Positions 16,997 through 26,883 of a stretch of DNA of 64,000 bases are shown piece after piece; the first letter of the stretch is position 1, and every line of letters begins with the position of its first letter. Made by a program: the position numbers and the translations under genes. The notes below the pieces were generated by a model. It did no database searches. It saw only the letters and a list, made by a program, of their open reading frames with translations, and had not been told where the DNA came from. The stretch comes from Acetomicrobium flavidum. GTDB taxonomy: Bacteria; Synergistota; Synergistia; Synergistales; Acetomicrobiaceae. The DNA is taken from NCBI RefSeq assembly GCF_900129645.1, contig NZ_FSQZ01000001.1:1178001-1242000 (forward strand), written 5' to 3'.

Positions 16997-18346
16997 ATGG
17001 CAAACGATAGGCTTGGCGTGAAATGGCTGACCTATTGGCATTGCGCGATAGTTGCAGTCGCCTTGCTTTTAAGCTTCTTATTCTGTCCTTCTGAGCTCGA
17101 AGGTCTTGAAGGTTTGTCGCCCAAGGTCTCGCAGAACCCCTTTTATTATCTAAACGACGACTTTGGTCAGCCCATATTGCCGAGCCTTGAGCAGGCAATG
17201 CGGGCTGACCGTGCAAGAGGCAGGTTTTTTCTTCCCTGGACGGAAGGAGGCTTTAGGCACTTAAAAGAAGACCTGCTTTGGCCCTTTAGAGCTTACCTGC
17301 CCGGAGGGGTTTACGATGAAGCCGGAATTTTGCGCCAAAAAGGGTGGTTTGACGAATTATACGACAAGGTCAAGGTCGAAGCCTTTGGCGGCGTAGACGC
17401 CCCAGGCATAACGCTTGCGGAGGTCGACCTTAGGCTATTTCCTACGTATGAGCCGATTTTCTTGTCGCCCGAGCTTCCCGGCGAAGGATATCCCTTCGAC
17501 TATGGGCAGGTATCTCATGTAAACGGAGGAGAGCCGATCAGGATCTCGCATTTTTCCGCTGACAACTCCTGGGCATACGTTGAAACTTCCTTTGCCGCAG
17601 GTTGGGTCGACGCCGAAAAGATTGCTCTTGTAAGCAGGGAAGCAATCGAAGGGTGTTTGTCGATGCCGATGGCGGCAGTGGTAAAGGATAACGAAGCGGT
17701 AAGCGAAAACGGCCGTTTTCTTTTTAACGTCAAAATAGGTGCCCTTTTCCCGCTAAATAAGGAGTTGCTATATGAGCTTGAAGTGCTTGTGCCGACAGGC
17801 AGGGATGAAAGGGGATTTGCCAAGTTCGACTGCGTTCGCTTGCCAAGGGAAACAGTAAGGAGGTGGCCTCTGGAGTTTACGCAGTGGAACGCTGCCGCGA
17901 TCATAAACGAGATGATCGGAGAAAGCTACGGCTGGGGTGGTTTGTCCGGCAAAAGGGACTGCTCGGCCACTACCAGAGATTTCTTCTTGCCCTTCGGCGT
18001 GTGGTTGCCCAGGAACTCAAAGGCGCAGGCAGAAAGCGGGGTGTTTATCTCCCTTGAGGGGTTGACGGCCCTTCAAAAGGAAAGGCTCATAATCGAGAGG
18101 GGGACCCCCTTTGCGAGCTTGCTCTACAAGCCTGGCCATATCATGCTTTATGTCGGCACCTACAGGGGAAAGGTCGTAGTTTTTCATAACCTTTGGGGGC
18201 TTAAGACGCAAGTCAAGGGCAAGGAGGGCCGTTACGTCATAGGCCGTTCTATATTCAGCACCCTGGATATCGGAAATGATTTTCCGGACATCAGATCGGA
18301 GGACCTCTTGATCAACAACATAACGGGATTGGCGGGTATACTGTAA
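16997..18346 (+). CDS. SH3-domain NlpC/P60 family peptidase
   Basis: A 449-residue exported protein. One N-terminal transmembrane or signal segment (residues about 15-33) is followed by a region of bacterial SH3-like folds (SADNSWAYVETSFAAGWVD) and a C-terminal NlpC/P60 cysteine peptidase: YGWGGLSGKRDCSATTRDFF with the catalytic Cys near 321 and PGHIMLYVG with the His near 382. The family cleaves gamma-D-Glu-diamino acid bonds of peptidoglycan stem peptides, as in the YkfC/dipeptidyl-peptidase VI group. It is 7 bp after the permease gene and fits the cell-wall peptide recycling theme of neighbouring loci. Confidence 0.85.
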   Translation: MANDRLGVKWLTYWHCAIVAVALLLSFLFCPSELEGLEGLSPKVSQNPFYYLNDDFGQPILPSLEQAMRADRARGRFFLPWTEGGFRHLKEDLLWPFRAYLPGGVYDEAGILRQKGWFDELYDKVKVEAFGGVDAPGITLAEVDLRLFPTYEPIFLSPELPGEGYPFDYGQVSHVNGGEPIRISHFSADNSWAYVETSFAAGWVDAEKIALVSREAIEGCLSMPMAAVVKDNEAVSENGRFLFNVKIGALFPLNKELLYELEVLVPTGRDERGFAKFDCVRLPRETVRRWPLEFTQWNAAAIINEMIGESYGWGGLSGKRDCSATTRDFFLPFGVWLPRNSKAQAESGVFISLEGLTALQKERLIIERGTPFASLLYKPGHIMLYVGTYRGKVVVFHNLWGLKTQVKGKEGRYVIGRSIFSTLDIGNDFPDIRSEDLLINNITGLAGIL

Positions 18347-18550
18347 GCGTTCATCTCTACTAGAAGAACAGATGCCGCGTTAGTATTATGATATGAAGTA
18401 AATCTTCGTAATTTTTAACGAATATCATCAGCTTCCAAAGAGTTGGCTCATGAAGAGCTCGCTGCTCCTGGAAGAATAACATTAAACCTTAAAGTTAAGA
18501 TATTATTATAGCAACAGTATGAACTAATTGTTGTTGATTCTCCTTTTTGC

Positions 18551-18606
18551 TTGACATGGAGGATATTCAGATGTATGATTTCCGAGAACGGATATATATA
18601 TCCGTT
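18551..18606 (+). promoter_or_regulatory. Promoter and 20-bp palindromic operator of the dpp operon
   Basis: TTGACA (18551-18556) and TATGAT (18574-18579) are separated by exactly 17 bp, an excellent housekeeping promoter. The perfect palindrome AACGGATATATATATCCGTT (18587-18606) covers the expected transcription start and first bases, an ideal site for a repressor. The position also shows that a start codon at 18551 for the next gene is wrong. The rest of 18347-18550 is AT-rich with only an imperfect hairpin (CTTCCA/TGGAAG near 18431-18475). Confidence 0.8.
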
Positions 18607-18625
18607 AATTTGGGGGTGTCCCTGC

Positions 18626-19591
18626 ATGGAAATGCCGCTGTTGGACGTTAGGAACCTAAAGACCTATTTTTACATTGAAGATGTTGTCATTCCAGCGGTG
18701 GATTCTGTAAGTTTCGTCGTTCAGCCTGGCGAAACTTTAGGAATAGTGGGAGAATCAGGGTCAGGCAAGAGCGTTACAGCCCTTTCGATAATGCGTTTAA
18801 TCCCCCAACCCCCTGCAAAGATAATCGATGGAGAGATTTTATTTAAAGGCGAAGACCTCATGCTTAAGAGTGAGGATGAGATGAGGAAGATCCGTGGAAA
18901 CGAGATCTCCATGATTTTTCAGGAACCGATGACCTCCTTAAATCCCGTTCTTACAGTTGGAGCTCAGATTTCTGAAGCAATTATGCTTCATCAGGGAGCA
19001 TCCAAGAAAGAAGCGTTAGAGAAAAGCGAACACCTGTTGCACCTTTGCAAAGTCTCTCTCCCCAGAAAGCGACTGCATCAATATCCACACGAGCTAAGCG
19101 GTGGCATGAGACAACGCGTCATGATCGCCATGGCCTTAGCCTGCAATCCAAGTTTATTGATAGCCGATGAACCTACAACTGCATTAGATGTAACGGTTCA
19201 AGCCCAAATTCTCGAACTCATACTGGACCTTCAAGAAAAAATGGGCACGGCCGTGTTGTTCATTACACACGACCTTGGGGTGATCAATGAAGTCGCCGAT
19301 AACGTGGCCGTAATGTATTGTGGACGTATCGTAGAGTATGGGAAGACGAAAGATGTTCTAAGGCATCCGCTTCATCCCTATACAAAAGGGCTTTTGGCTT
19401 CTTTGCCCACCATCAGGGGACCCAGAAGGCCGCTCAAGCCAATTAAAGGTACAGTTCCGTCACCTCAAGAAATAGCTTCGGGTTGCAAGTTTGCCCCGCG
19501 TTGCGATTATGCAGGATGTGATTGCAAAAACGTCGAACCTCCCCTTGTAAATATTGATGATCGACTTGTGCGATGTCATAGCATCCCATGA
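18626..19591 (+). CDS. dppD: Peptide ABC transporter ATP-binding protein (DppD/OppD)
   Basis: An ABC ATPase of 321 residues that powers a di/oligopeptide importer together with DppF. It has Walker A GESGSGKS, signature LSGGMRQRV, Walker [13 protein letters not shown], and the C-terminal oligopeptide-transporter extension with [14 protein letters not shown] cysteines, which in this family can hold an Fe-S cluster. Start 18626 lies downstream of the promoter; GGGGGTG is 5-10 nt in front. It is the first gene of dppDFABC and two hydrolases. Confidence 0.93.
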   Translation: MEMPLLDVRNLKTYFYIEDVVIPAVDSVSFVVQPGETLGIVGESGSGKSVTALSIMRLIPQPPAKIIDGEILFKGEDLMLKSEDEMRKIRGNEISMIFQEPMTSLNPVLTVGAQISEAIMLHQGASKKEALEKSEHLLHLCKVSLPRKRLHQYPHELSGGMRQRVMIAMALACNPSLLIADEPTTALDVTVQAQILELILDLQEKMGTAVLFITHDLGVINEVADNVAVMYCGRIVEYGKTKDVLRHPLHPYTKGLLASLPTIRGPRRPLKPIKGTVPSPQEIASGCKFAPRCDYAGCDCKNVEPPLVNIDDRLVRCHSIP

Positions 19592-19611
19592 AATGAGAAA
19601 GGGCTGATGTT

Positions 19612-20577
19612 ATGCTCGATAGTTTGCTCAAGTTGCAAGATTTGAGAGTTTACTTCTCGGCATCAAGTGGCCTATTTGGAAAGAAGCAATATGTAAAAGC
19701 CGTCGATGGCATCAATTTGGAAATTATGGCAGGCGAGGTATTAGGCCTAGTTGGTGAGAGCGGCTGCGGCAAATCTACCCTGGGTCGGTCCATTGTGAGG
19801 CTGGTGGAAGCTGAAAGGGATAGCAAGATATTTTATCGTGGCGATAACATACTTTCCTACGATAAAAGGCAACTTAAGGGGTATCGTAAAAAGGCCCAGA
19901 TGGTCTTTCAGGATCCCTTTGGTTCCCTTAACCCAAGGTTGACGGTTGGGGAAACGATAGAAGAGGTGTTAATCGTTCACGAAAAAGCGACCAAATCTGA
20001 AAGAAAGAATAAAGTCATCAGGCTTATGGATGCGGTTGGATTACCAGCCCATTTCCGATCTAGATACCCTCACGAATTAAGCGGAGGACAAAGACAGAGG
20101 GTTGTCATCGCCAGGGCTTTGGCCATAGATCCCGAGTTTCTCGTCTGTGACGAACCGGTTTCGGCGTTGGACGTCTCCATCAGGGCTCAAATTATAAACC
20201 TATTCGAGGATCTTCAAAGAAGGTTTAACTTGACCTATTTGTTCATATCTCATGACATGAGCGTTGTGAGACACATAAGCACACGAGTTGCCGTCATGTA
20301 CCTTGGGAAAATTGTTGAAATCGCGGAGACCGATAGGTTGTTTGAAAGCCCTCTTCATCCATATACAGATGCATTACTGGATTCAATTCCAGATATCTTA
20401 ACGGAGATGAGGGGTAGGCGCAAAATTCTTGAGGGAGATGTCCCAAGTCCTTTATCGCCTCCCGAGGGGTGTCGATTTCATCCTAGGTGTTTTAAGGCCA
20501 AGGAAAAATGCGCAATTGATGAGCCGCCTCTGATAGAGAAGGGAGATAATCATTTTGTAGCTTGTCATTATGCTTAA
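19612..20577 (+). CDS. dppF: Peptide ABC transporter ATP-binding protein (DppF/OppF)
   Basis: Second ATPase of the peptide importer, 321 residues. It has Walker A GESGCGKS, signature LSGGQRQRV, Walker B LVCDEPVSALD, and the family-specific C-terminal CRFHPRCFKAKEKC. An insertion near residue 20 (SSGLFGKKQYVKAVDGINLE) is typical of DppF. It follows dppD by 20 bp and is expected to form a heterodimer with it. Confidence 0.93.
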   Translation: MLDSLLKLQDLRVYFSASSGLFGKKQYVKAVDGINLEIMAGEVLGLVGESGCGKSTLGRSIVRLVEAERDSKIFYRGDNILSYDKRQLKGYRKKAQMVFQDPFGSLNPRLTVGETIEEVLIVHEKATKSERKNKVIRLMDAVGLPAHFRSRYPHELSGGQRQRVVIARALAIDPEFLVCDEPVSALDVSIRAQIINLFEDLQRRFNLTYLFISHDMSVVRHISTRVAVMYLGKIVEIAETDRLFESPLHPYTDALLDSIPDILTEMRGRRKILEGDVPSPLSPPEGCRFHPRCFKAKEKCAIDEPPLIEKGDNHFVACHYA

Positions 20578-20628
20578 CTTTTAGGGGCAAGTAAAACTGG
20601 TGTCAGAAAAGGAAGGAGGCAGGAGAAT

Positions 20629-22206
20629 ATGGGTAAGATGAAGGGGTTTTTAAGGGTACCTGTTTTTGTAGCTTCTATGTTGATCTTGCTTTTTGGGGTT
20701 TTTGGCATGATGCTCATGGGGCCACCCACGATGGCGGCTGAAAAAAAGGTGATCGTTCAAGCCATGGACCGAGATCCTGACATTCTGGATACTATAAAAG
20801 CGGCGTGGTATTCCGATGCATTGATCTATTTACACGATCGCCTTGTGTCGAGGGATTACAATTTTGGGTACCGTCCGGGCCTCGCGACAAGTTGGGATGT
20901 ATCTGGGGATGGATTGGTATGGACCTTTCACCTGCGTCAAGGTGTCACTTTCCATGATGGGACTCCATTTACTGCCAAGGACGTGAAGTGGACGATCGAT
21001 ACAATAAAGGATCCCAAGACCGCATCTCCTTTCGCAGGCGATCTGAAGGCGATCGACAAGGTCAAAATTGTCGACGATTATACTGTGCAAGTCTTCTTAA
21101 AATATCCTTTCCCGAATTTGCTCTTCAATCTATCAAACACAGCATCAGGAATACAGAAGGCTGGTTGTTATGACAAGTACGGAGATGATTACGGCATAAA
21201 AGTAGTCATAGGAACGGGGCCCTTCATGTTCAAGGAGTGGGTGCGTGGGGACAGGATAGTTCTCGTTAAGAATCCTAACTACCATTGGGGTCCCGAATGG
21301 ATGTCAAATCAAGGGCCACCTCTCTTCGATGAGCTGGTCATTCGAACGATCCCGGAAGAAAGTTCGCGCATCATGGAATTGGTGACCGGTGGCGTTCATG
21401 TCCTCCGCGATGTGCCTCCGCTCCAGGTTGATAAACTAAAAAACAATCCCGAGATAAATATTTTTACTGAACAGTCAACGAGGCTGGGATATCTTGCATA
21501 TGCATGCGACAAGAAGCCCTTCGATAACGTCCTTGTGAGGAGGGCCATTAACCATGCTGTCGATAGGGATACGATAGTGAAATACATCTTCAATGGCCAC
21601 GCAACGCCGGCATATGGCTATCTTCCCCCGGCCCTAAAGGACGAATATCTTGCTGAAAGCGAAAAATTGGGTTATAAATACGATCCCGCTAAGGCAAAAG
21701 CCCTGCTTGCAGAGGCAGGATTCTCTAAAGGCTTTGAGACGACCCTGTCTGCAGAGAATGACTCCACATCGAAAAGGCTCGCCGAGGTACTTCAGGCACA
21801 ACTAGCCGATGTGGGCATCAAGGCCAAGATCCAGCTATATGACAGCGCAAGCTATGTGGCCATGTTGAAGGCAGGTCAACAGGATTTGTTCATTCGTCTA
21901 TATAGTTGGCCTAATGCGGATATTCTAGACTGGTTCTTGTTGTCGTCGCAATTTCCATACCCGAACCACTCTCGCTGGTGCGACCCAAAGACGGATGAAT
22001 TGATCAACTCTGCAGCGTCTGCTCCTACATGGGAAAAACGGGCGCAAGGGTATAAGGAAGTACAAAGACATCTCATCGAGCAGGCAGTATGGTGTCCCAT
22101 CTATATCCCGGATATGATGTTGGCTGTGCGTAAAGAAGTGATAAACTTCAAGATTCATCCATGGATGATTCAATATAGCGACGGCATCGACATTAAGACG
22201 AAATAG
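20629..22206 (+). CDS. dppA: Peptide ABC transporter substrate-binding protein (SBP family 5)
   Basis: A periplasmic or lipid-free binding protein of 525 residues. The signal peptide (about residues 1-36, ending near TMAAEKK) has no lipobox Cys. The mature part shows family 5 features: ATSWDVSGDGLVWTFHLRQGVTFHDG at 80-105 in pieces, GTGPFMFKEWVRGDRIVLVKN, and VRRAINHAVDRDTIV. GGAGG stands 13 nt before the ATG, within GGAAGGAGGCAGGAG. A stable hairpin follows the gene, as is usual after the binding-protein gene of ABC operons. Confidence 0.92.
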   Translation: MGKMKGFLRVPVFVASMLILLFGVFGMMLMGPPTMAAEKKVIVQAMDRDPDILDTIKAAWYSDALIYLHDRLVSRDYNFGYRPGLATSWDVSGDGLVWTFHLRQGVTFHDGTPFTAKDVKWTIDTIKDPKTASPFAGDLKAIDKVKIVDDYTVQVFLKYPFPNLLFNLSNTASGIQKAGCYDKYGDDYGIKVVIGTGPFMFKEWVRGDRIVLVKNPNYHWGPEWMSNQGPPLFDELVIRTIPEESSRIMELVTGGVHVLRDVPPLQVDKLKNNPEINIFTEQSTRLGYLAYACDKKPFDNVLVRRAINHAVDRDTIVKYIFNGHATPAYGYLPPALKDEYLAESEKLGYKYDPAKAKALLAEAGFSKGFETTLSAENDSTSKRLAEVLQAQLADVGIKAKIQLYDSASYVAMLKAGQQDLFIRLYSWPNADILDWFLLSSQFPYPNHSRWCDPKTDELINSAASAPTWEKRAQGYKEVQRHLIEQAVWCPIYIPDMMLAVRKEVINFKIHPWMIQYSDGIDIKTK

Positions 22207-22224
22207 ACCTTGTTTTAAATTCGG

Positions 22225-22270
22225 TTCACTGGAGGAGGGAGATCACGTGCCATCTCCTTCCTCCAGTGAA
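22225..22270 (+). promoter_or_regulatory. Intercistronic hairpin after dppA
   Basis: Arms 22225-22243 and 22252-22270 form a 19-bp stem with a single G-U pair around an 8-nt loop CACGTGCC. There is no T-run. Such hairpins behind binding-protein genes protect the upstream mRNA and lower expression of the permease genes; that role is inferred here. Confidence 0.8.
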
Positions 22271-22289
22271 AGCAACAGGAGTGGTCATA

Positions 22290-23210
22290 ATGTTGCGCTA
22301 TTTTGCTAGGCGTATGACGTTTCTTGTTTTAACCTTGTTGGGCATGACGATCATAATATTTTCCATGCTTCATCTGGCTCCTGGAGATCCGATAGATTTG
22401 ATCGTCGGCCCCAATGTTACGCCAGAGGTTAGGGAAAATATACGTCACCAATATGGTTTGGATGAGCCCCTGGTAGTTCAGTATTTTGGCTTCATGAAAT
22501 CCCTATTGCATGGAGATCTTGGAGAATCGATAATTCAGCATAAGCCGGTCTCAGAGCTGATAGCTGAGAGATTTTTTGTAACATTGGAATTAAGCATAAC
22601 GGCTTTAGTGATATCCTTTTTGATCGCAATACCAATAGGTATCAAAGCCGCATTGAAGAGAAATACGATTACAGATTATTCGCTCATGGCAGTTTCTTTA
22701 ATTGGCATTTCAATGCCAACATTTTGGTTTGGGCTCATGCTCCTTTATATAGTGGCTTTCAAGTTGAGGCTTTTCCCCATTTCTGGTTACGGGACGTGGA
22801 AGCATCTTATTTTGCCGGCGTTAACGATAGGTATAACTGATGCCGCTTTGGTTGCGCGAATGGTGCGATCGAGCATGCTCGAGGTCATTCGTCAGGATTA
22901 TATACGTACTGCTCGAAGCAAAGGGCTAGCTGAAAGAGTAGTGATTAACAAACATGCCTTGAGAAACGCTCTCATTCCGATCATTACCCTGTTTGGGTTG
23001 CGCATCGGATGGGTAGTTGGCGGGTCCGTTGTAGTGGAGATCGTCTTTGCAAGACCAGGATTGGGAAGGTTGATGGTAGACTCCATATTGGCTCGCGATT
23101 ACCCTGTCGTGCAGGGAACAATGATTGTTTTGACGACATGCATAATACTGGGGAACCTCTTCGCGGATGTTTTGTATGCTATCGTAGATCCCAGAATAAA
23201 GCTAAGATGA
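22290..23210 (+). CDS. dppB: Peptide ABC transporter permease (DppB)
   Basis: A 306-residue inner-membrane permease with six predicted segments. It has the N-terminal DppB pattern (TLLGMTIIIFSMLHLAPGDP) and the EAA-loop RTARSKGLAERVVINKHALRN that contacts the ATPases. ATG 22290 follows AGGAG; the earlier in-frame start at 22266 falls in the intercistronic hairpin. It pairs with DppC to form the channel. Confidence 0.93.
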   Translation: MLRYFARRMTFLVLTLLGMTIIIFSMLHLAPGDPIDLIVGPNVTPEVRENIRHQYGLDEPLVVQYFGFMKSLLHGDLGESIIQHKPVSELIAERFFVTLELSITALVISFLIAIPIGIKAALKRNTITDYSLMAVSLIGISMPTFWFGLMLLYIVAFKLRLFPISGYGTWKHLILPALTIGITDAALVARMVRSSMLEVIRQDYIRTARSKGLAERVVINKHALRNALIPIITLFGLRIGWVVGGSVVVEIVFARPGLGRLMVDSILARDYPVVQGTMIVLTTCIILGNLFADVLYAIVDPRIKLR

Positions 23211-23240
23211 AGTCCCCATGAGGATTAAGGTGGCGATCAT

Positions 23241-24122
23241 ATGGCTGAAGAAATCGTAAATACCAGTAGACCTGCTGAGAACGATAGCGCCCTTTATGGC
23301 CTGATGAAGCGATTGTTTCGAAACAAAGCTGCTGTTTTTGGGCTCATTATCATAGCATTAATGTTTTTATGCGCTCTGTTTGCCCCAATGTTAGCTACAT
23401 ACGATTTTGCCAAGCAGGATCTTCCATCGATGTTACAGCCCCCATCGAAGGCCCATATATTTGGTACCGATGAATTCGGACGCGATATTTATAGCAGGAT
23501 AGTTTATGGCTCCAGAGTATCCTTGGAAGTGGGTTTTTTGGCAGTTGGAATTTCGCTGCTGGCAGGTTTAGTATTGGGAAGCGTCGCCGGTTATTACGGT
23601 AGGACACTTGATAGCGTCATATGCGCATTGATCGATATAGCCCTGGCATTTCCCATGACATTGTTGGCCATTGCCATAATAGCGATACTTGGTCCGGGGC
23701 TGTTTAACGTCTGCTTGGCAATCGCGCTTTCGTCTTGGGGGTCCTTTGCCCGAATTGTCAGAGGTCAGTTCCTGTCTTTAAAAAACCAAGAATTTGTAGA
23801 GGCCGCCAAGATCCTGGGTTACTCGGATGTGCGAATTATATTCCGTCACATACTGCCCAATTCGTTGGCCCCATTGGTAGTTTTAACGACCCTTGAAGTG
23901 CCTAAGGCAATAATAGTTGAGGCAACGCTCAGCTTCCTTGGTTTAGGGATACAGCCCCCTCTGCCTAGTTGGGGTTCAATCATGAGTTCTGGTCGCTCTT
24001 TTCTTTTCGATGCCCCATGGATAACGGTATTCCCGGGAGTGATGATCATTTTGGTGGTTATGGGCTTTAATCTCTTTGGGGATGCCTTGCGAGATACGCT
24101 AGATCCAAGGCTTCGAAACTAG
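23241..24122 (+). CDS. dppC: Peptide ABC transporter permease (DppC)
   Basis: A 293-residue permease with the DppC N-terminal extension, the motif HIFGTDEFGRDIYSRIVYGS, and the EAA-loop EAAKILGYSDVRIIFRHILPN. Six hydrophobic segments are visible. It lies 30 bp after dppB and completes the importer. Confidence 0.93.
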   Translation: MAEEIVNTSRPAENDSALYGLMKRLFRNKAAVFGLIIIALMFLCALFAPMLATYDFAKQDLPSMLQPPSKAHIFGTDEFGRDIYSRIVYGSRVSLEVGFLAVGISLLAGLVLGSVAGYYGRTLDSVICALIDIALAFPMTLLAIAIIAILGPGLFNVCLAIALSSWGSFARIVRGQFLSLKNQEFVEAAKILGYSDVRIIFRHILPNSLAPLVVLTTLEVPKAIIVEATLSFLGLGIQPPLPSWGSIMSSGRSFLFDAPWITVFPGVMIILVVMGFNLFGDALRDTLDPRLRN

Positions 24123-24158
24123 ATATAGATAATAACTATAAGGAGTGTATAGATTAGA

Positions 24159-24896
24159 TTGAAGCCTTTAATCGGAGTAAGCTGCGCATGGTCTGTAGAG
24201 ACGTGGTCTTCCGACGAGAGCCAAGATGGTTACCTATACGTTGGAAAGGAATATGTCGATGCTGTTTTGGATTCTGGGGGCGTGCCTTTTGTTCTTCCCA
24301 TCGTCAGCAATGAAGAAATCCTAAAAGCAGTGGCAATGGACATCGTATCAGTCATTGATGGGTTGTTGCTAAGCGGGGGAGGTAGCGTAGTGGGGATGCC
24401 CTCGAAACCAACGCGACCGACACTGATCGAACAGCAGCCAATACGATACCAATTTGAGAAAGAGTTATTGCTCCATGCCCGCGAGAAAGGGATGCCCATA
24501 TTCGGGATATGTCGCGGTTGCCAGATGATCGCTGAAGTGTTCGGGGGAAAGATGAATTATTCTTGCTTTTTGCAGGGCCATCGGCAAAAAGAGCCTGGCG
24601 ATCGCCCTACGCATAGCATAAAGATTATGGATAATACCAAAGCTAGACAAGTTGTACAGGTCGACAGCATGATGGTCAACAGCTTTCATGTCCAATGTAT
24701 AGATTTTGTGCCTGAAGGGTTTGTAGCAAGCGGGATCTCAGATGACGGAGTGATCGAGATGATCGAATCGACTGTTGATCCCTTTGTTTGGGGGACTCAA
24801 TTTCATCCCGAAGAAATGCGTTTATCCAGCGAGTTGGCAAAAAGGATCATCGATTTTTTCATAAAAAAAGCTCAAACTTATAAACAATCACGATAG
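24159..24896 (+). CDS. Class I glutamine amidotransferase-like hydrolase (peptidase C26, PuuD type)
   Basis: A 245-residue cytoplasmic protein of the gamma-glutamyl hydrolase family. The nucleophile Cys is in FGICRGCQ, and the His-Glu pair of the triad is in FHPEEM (WGTQFHPEE). PuuD-type enzymes split gamma-glutamyl-GABA; others act on gamma-glutamyl peptides. TTG at 24159 is the likely start, with AGGAGTG 11 nt upstream. It sits 36 bp after dppC, so it probably hydrolyses gamma-glutamyl compounds brought in by the importer. The substrate is inferred from context. Confidence 0.83.
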   Translation: MKPLIGVSCAWSVETWSSDESQDGYLYVGKEYVDAVLDSGGVPFVLPIVSNEEILKAVAMDIVSVIDGLLLSGGGSVVGMPSKPTRPTLIEQQPIRYQFEKELLLHAREKGMPIFGICRGCQMIAEVFGGKMNYSCFLQGHRQKEPGDRPTHSIKIMDNTKARQVVQVDSMMVNSFHVQCIDFVPEGFVASGISDDGVIEMIESTVDPFVWGTQFHPEEMRLSSELAKRIIDFFIKKAQTYKQSR

Positions 24897-24978
24897 CGTC
24901 GTAATTAGCAGACAAGCAACCTGTAGCATCGAACTAAATACATGAGTCAATATTTTGACTTTCTTGGGAAGGGATAAA

Positions 24979-26607
24979 ATGCTCGATATAGTTATAAAAA
25001 ACGGTACGATCATAGATGGAACGGGTAAAAAGGGGTACGTTGCCGATGTCGGGATTAAAGGCGAGTACATATGTAAAATTCATGACGAAATTAAAGATGA
25101 GGCCAAAGAATATATTGATGCTAAAGGATTTATAGTATCTCCAGGTTTTATTGATGCCCATGGCCACTCTGACTTTACTATTTTCATAAACAACTTCGGA
25201 GAGAGCAAAATAAGGCAGGGCATAACTACTGAGGTGGTTGGAAATTGCGGGTTTACCGCCGGGCCAATCACGGCAGAACATAAGGACGACCAACTCCAAT
25301 ATTTAGCGAATACCATAGTTTTGAGCGATGAGATGAGGGAAAAATGGAATTGGGAAAGTCAAAAAAGTTTTTTGGATTATTCCTCGAGAAATGGGATGTC
25401 CTTCAATTTAGCCCCCCTGGTGGGCCATGGAATGATTCGTGTCGGCGTAATGGGGTTTGAACAGAGAAGGCCAACGCATGACGAAATGGATAGGATGAAA
25501 GCCCTCCTCAAGCACGAGCTGGATAATGGCTTTTATGGTTTATCCACGGCATTTCAATATGAACCAGGAAATTTCATGGAAATGGATGAAATAGCAGAGT
25601 TGTGCAAGTTGGTTAAGGAGTATGATGGTATATATACCATTCACATGCGAGATGAAGGCAAAGATTTAATCCCCTGCGTCAAACATGCCATAGCAATAGC
25701 CAGAAAAACCCGGGCGAGGATTCAGATATCCCACTTGAAAGCCACCTATAAACCCAATTGGGGCAAAGTTAACGAAGCAATAGCATTGATTGACGATGCC
25801 TACAACGATGGTTTGGATGTGGGATTTGACGTCTACCCCTATACGGCCTTTGGCAGTGGGCTGATCGACTTAGTCCCGCCGTGGGCGAAAAAAGATGGCC
25901 CCAAGGAAATGGTGAACTTGCTCAAGGACGAAAAGGCGAGGCGAAGGGCCGTTATGGATATGAAAGACGGGATAAAAGATTGGGAAACGATAATGATCTG
26001 CGACGATTGGGATGAATGTGTCAAAATTGCGTTGTTAAAGAGCGAGAAGAATAAAAAGTATGAAGGTATGACCATAAAAGAGATTGCCAAAGACATGCAA
26101 TGCTCTCCTTACGAAGCCGTAATCCAACTGTTGATCGATGAAGATGCGGCCGTAAAGTGCATATATTTCGCCATGTGCGAAGAGGATTTGATTAACATCA
26201 TGCGACACTGTAGGGCATGCTTTGGAACCGACGGAAGGGCATGCGCAACCTATGGCGAATTGAGCAAGGGTTCTGTGCATCCGCGTTATTACGGCACATA
26301 TCCGAGGATATTTGGGCGCTACGTAAGAGAAAAGAAAGTGCTAACTTTGGAAGAGGCCGTTAAAAAATCCACCTCACTACCGGCTGAAAGATTTCACATA
26401 CACAGGCGCGGAGCGGTTAAAGAGGGTTATTTTGCCGACATAACCATATTTGACCAGGACAAAATTATCGATACCGCTACCTTTAAAAACCCTCACCAGT
26501 ACCCTCAGGGCATCGAGCATGTCATCGTAAACGGCAAAGTAGTCATAAATCGAGATGCTCATACCGGACGATTGCCGGGTGTGGTCCTTCAGAAAAAAAC
26601 AGGTTGA
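24979..26607 (+). CDS. N-acyl-D-amino-acid deacylase / D-aminoacylase (amidohydrolase superfamily)
   Basis: A 542-residue amidohydrolase. The N-terminal beta-sandwich part (IVIKNGTIIDGTGKKG) leads into DAHGHSDFT (metal HxH), GHGMIRVGVMG, TIHMRDEGKD and the C-terminal FGTDGRAC with the metal Asp. The family removes the acyl group from N-acyl-D-amino acids or opens related cyclic amides. ATG 24979 has a purine-rich site (GGGAAGGGAT) upstream. It closes the peptide uptake operon, 82 bp after the previous gene, and suits catabolism of D-amino acid derivatives. Confidence 0.87.
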   Translation: MLDIVIKNGTIIDGTGKKGYVADVGIKGEYICKIHDEIKDEAKEYIDAKGFIVSPGFIDAHGHSDFTIFINNFGESKIRQGITTEVVGNCGFTAGPITAEHKDDQLQYLANTIVLSDEMREKWNWESQKSFLDYSSRNGMSFNLAPLVGHGMIRVGVMGFEQRRPTHDEMDRMKALLKHELDNGFYGLSTAFQYEPGNFMEMDEIAELCKLVKEYDGIYTIHMRDEGKDLIPCVKHAIAIARKTRARIQISHLKATYKPNWGKVNEAIALIDDAYNDGLDVGFDVYPYTAFGSGLIDLVPPWAKKDGPKEMVNLLKDEKARRRAVMDMKDGIKDWETIMICDDWDECVKIALLKSEKNKKYEGMTIKEIAKDMQCSPYEAVIQLLIDEDAAVKCIYFAMCEEDLINIMRHCRACFGTDGRACATYGELSKGSVHPRYYGTYPRIFGRYVREKKVLTLEEAVKKSTSLPAERFHIHRRGAVKEGYFADITIFDQDKIIDTATFKNPHQYPQGIEHVIVNGKVVINRDAHTGRLPGVVLQKKTG

Positions 26608-26883
26608 AGCGTGGGATGCCTGGAATTGAGGCACGACTTATCGTAAGAAGCATGGCGGTGCCACGAGTCCGGAAAGAGCAATTATTTTATGGCTGAATTC
26701 CTTGACATCATCGCCTCGAAATCGATGGCCCTTTTAAAGCTCAAGTTTAAGGTTAAAAGTGGAGCAAAATAAAGAAAAATACTTAATAAATCAAAGTTAA
26801 TGTAAAAAGCCTTTTAAGTATAGATTTATAGGGGTAAAATTCATTATTGCTTCTGAGCTTTCCAGTCCATGGTCAAGGAAGCT

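Noticed and set aside
26608-26883. Peptide ORF at 26689-26772 (27 codons) in the gap before the radical SAM fragment
   Set aside because: No ribosome site, no family resemblance and low complexity. The gap otherwise shows only AT-rich DNA.
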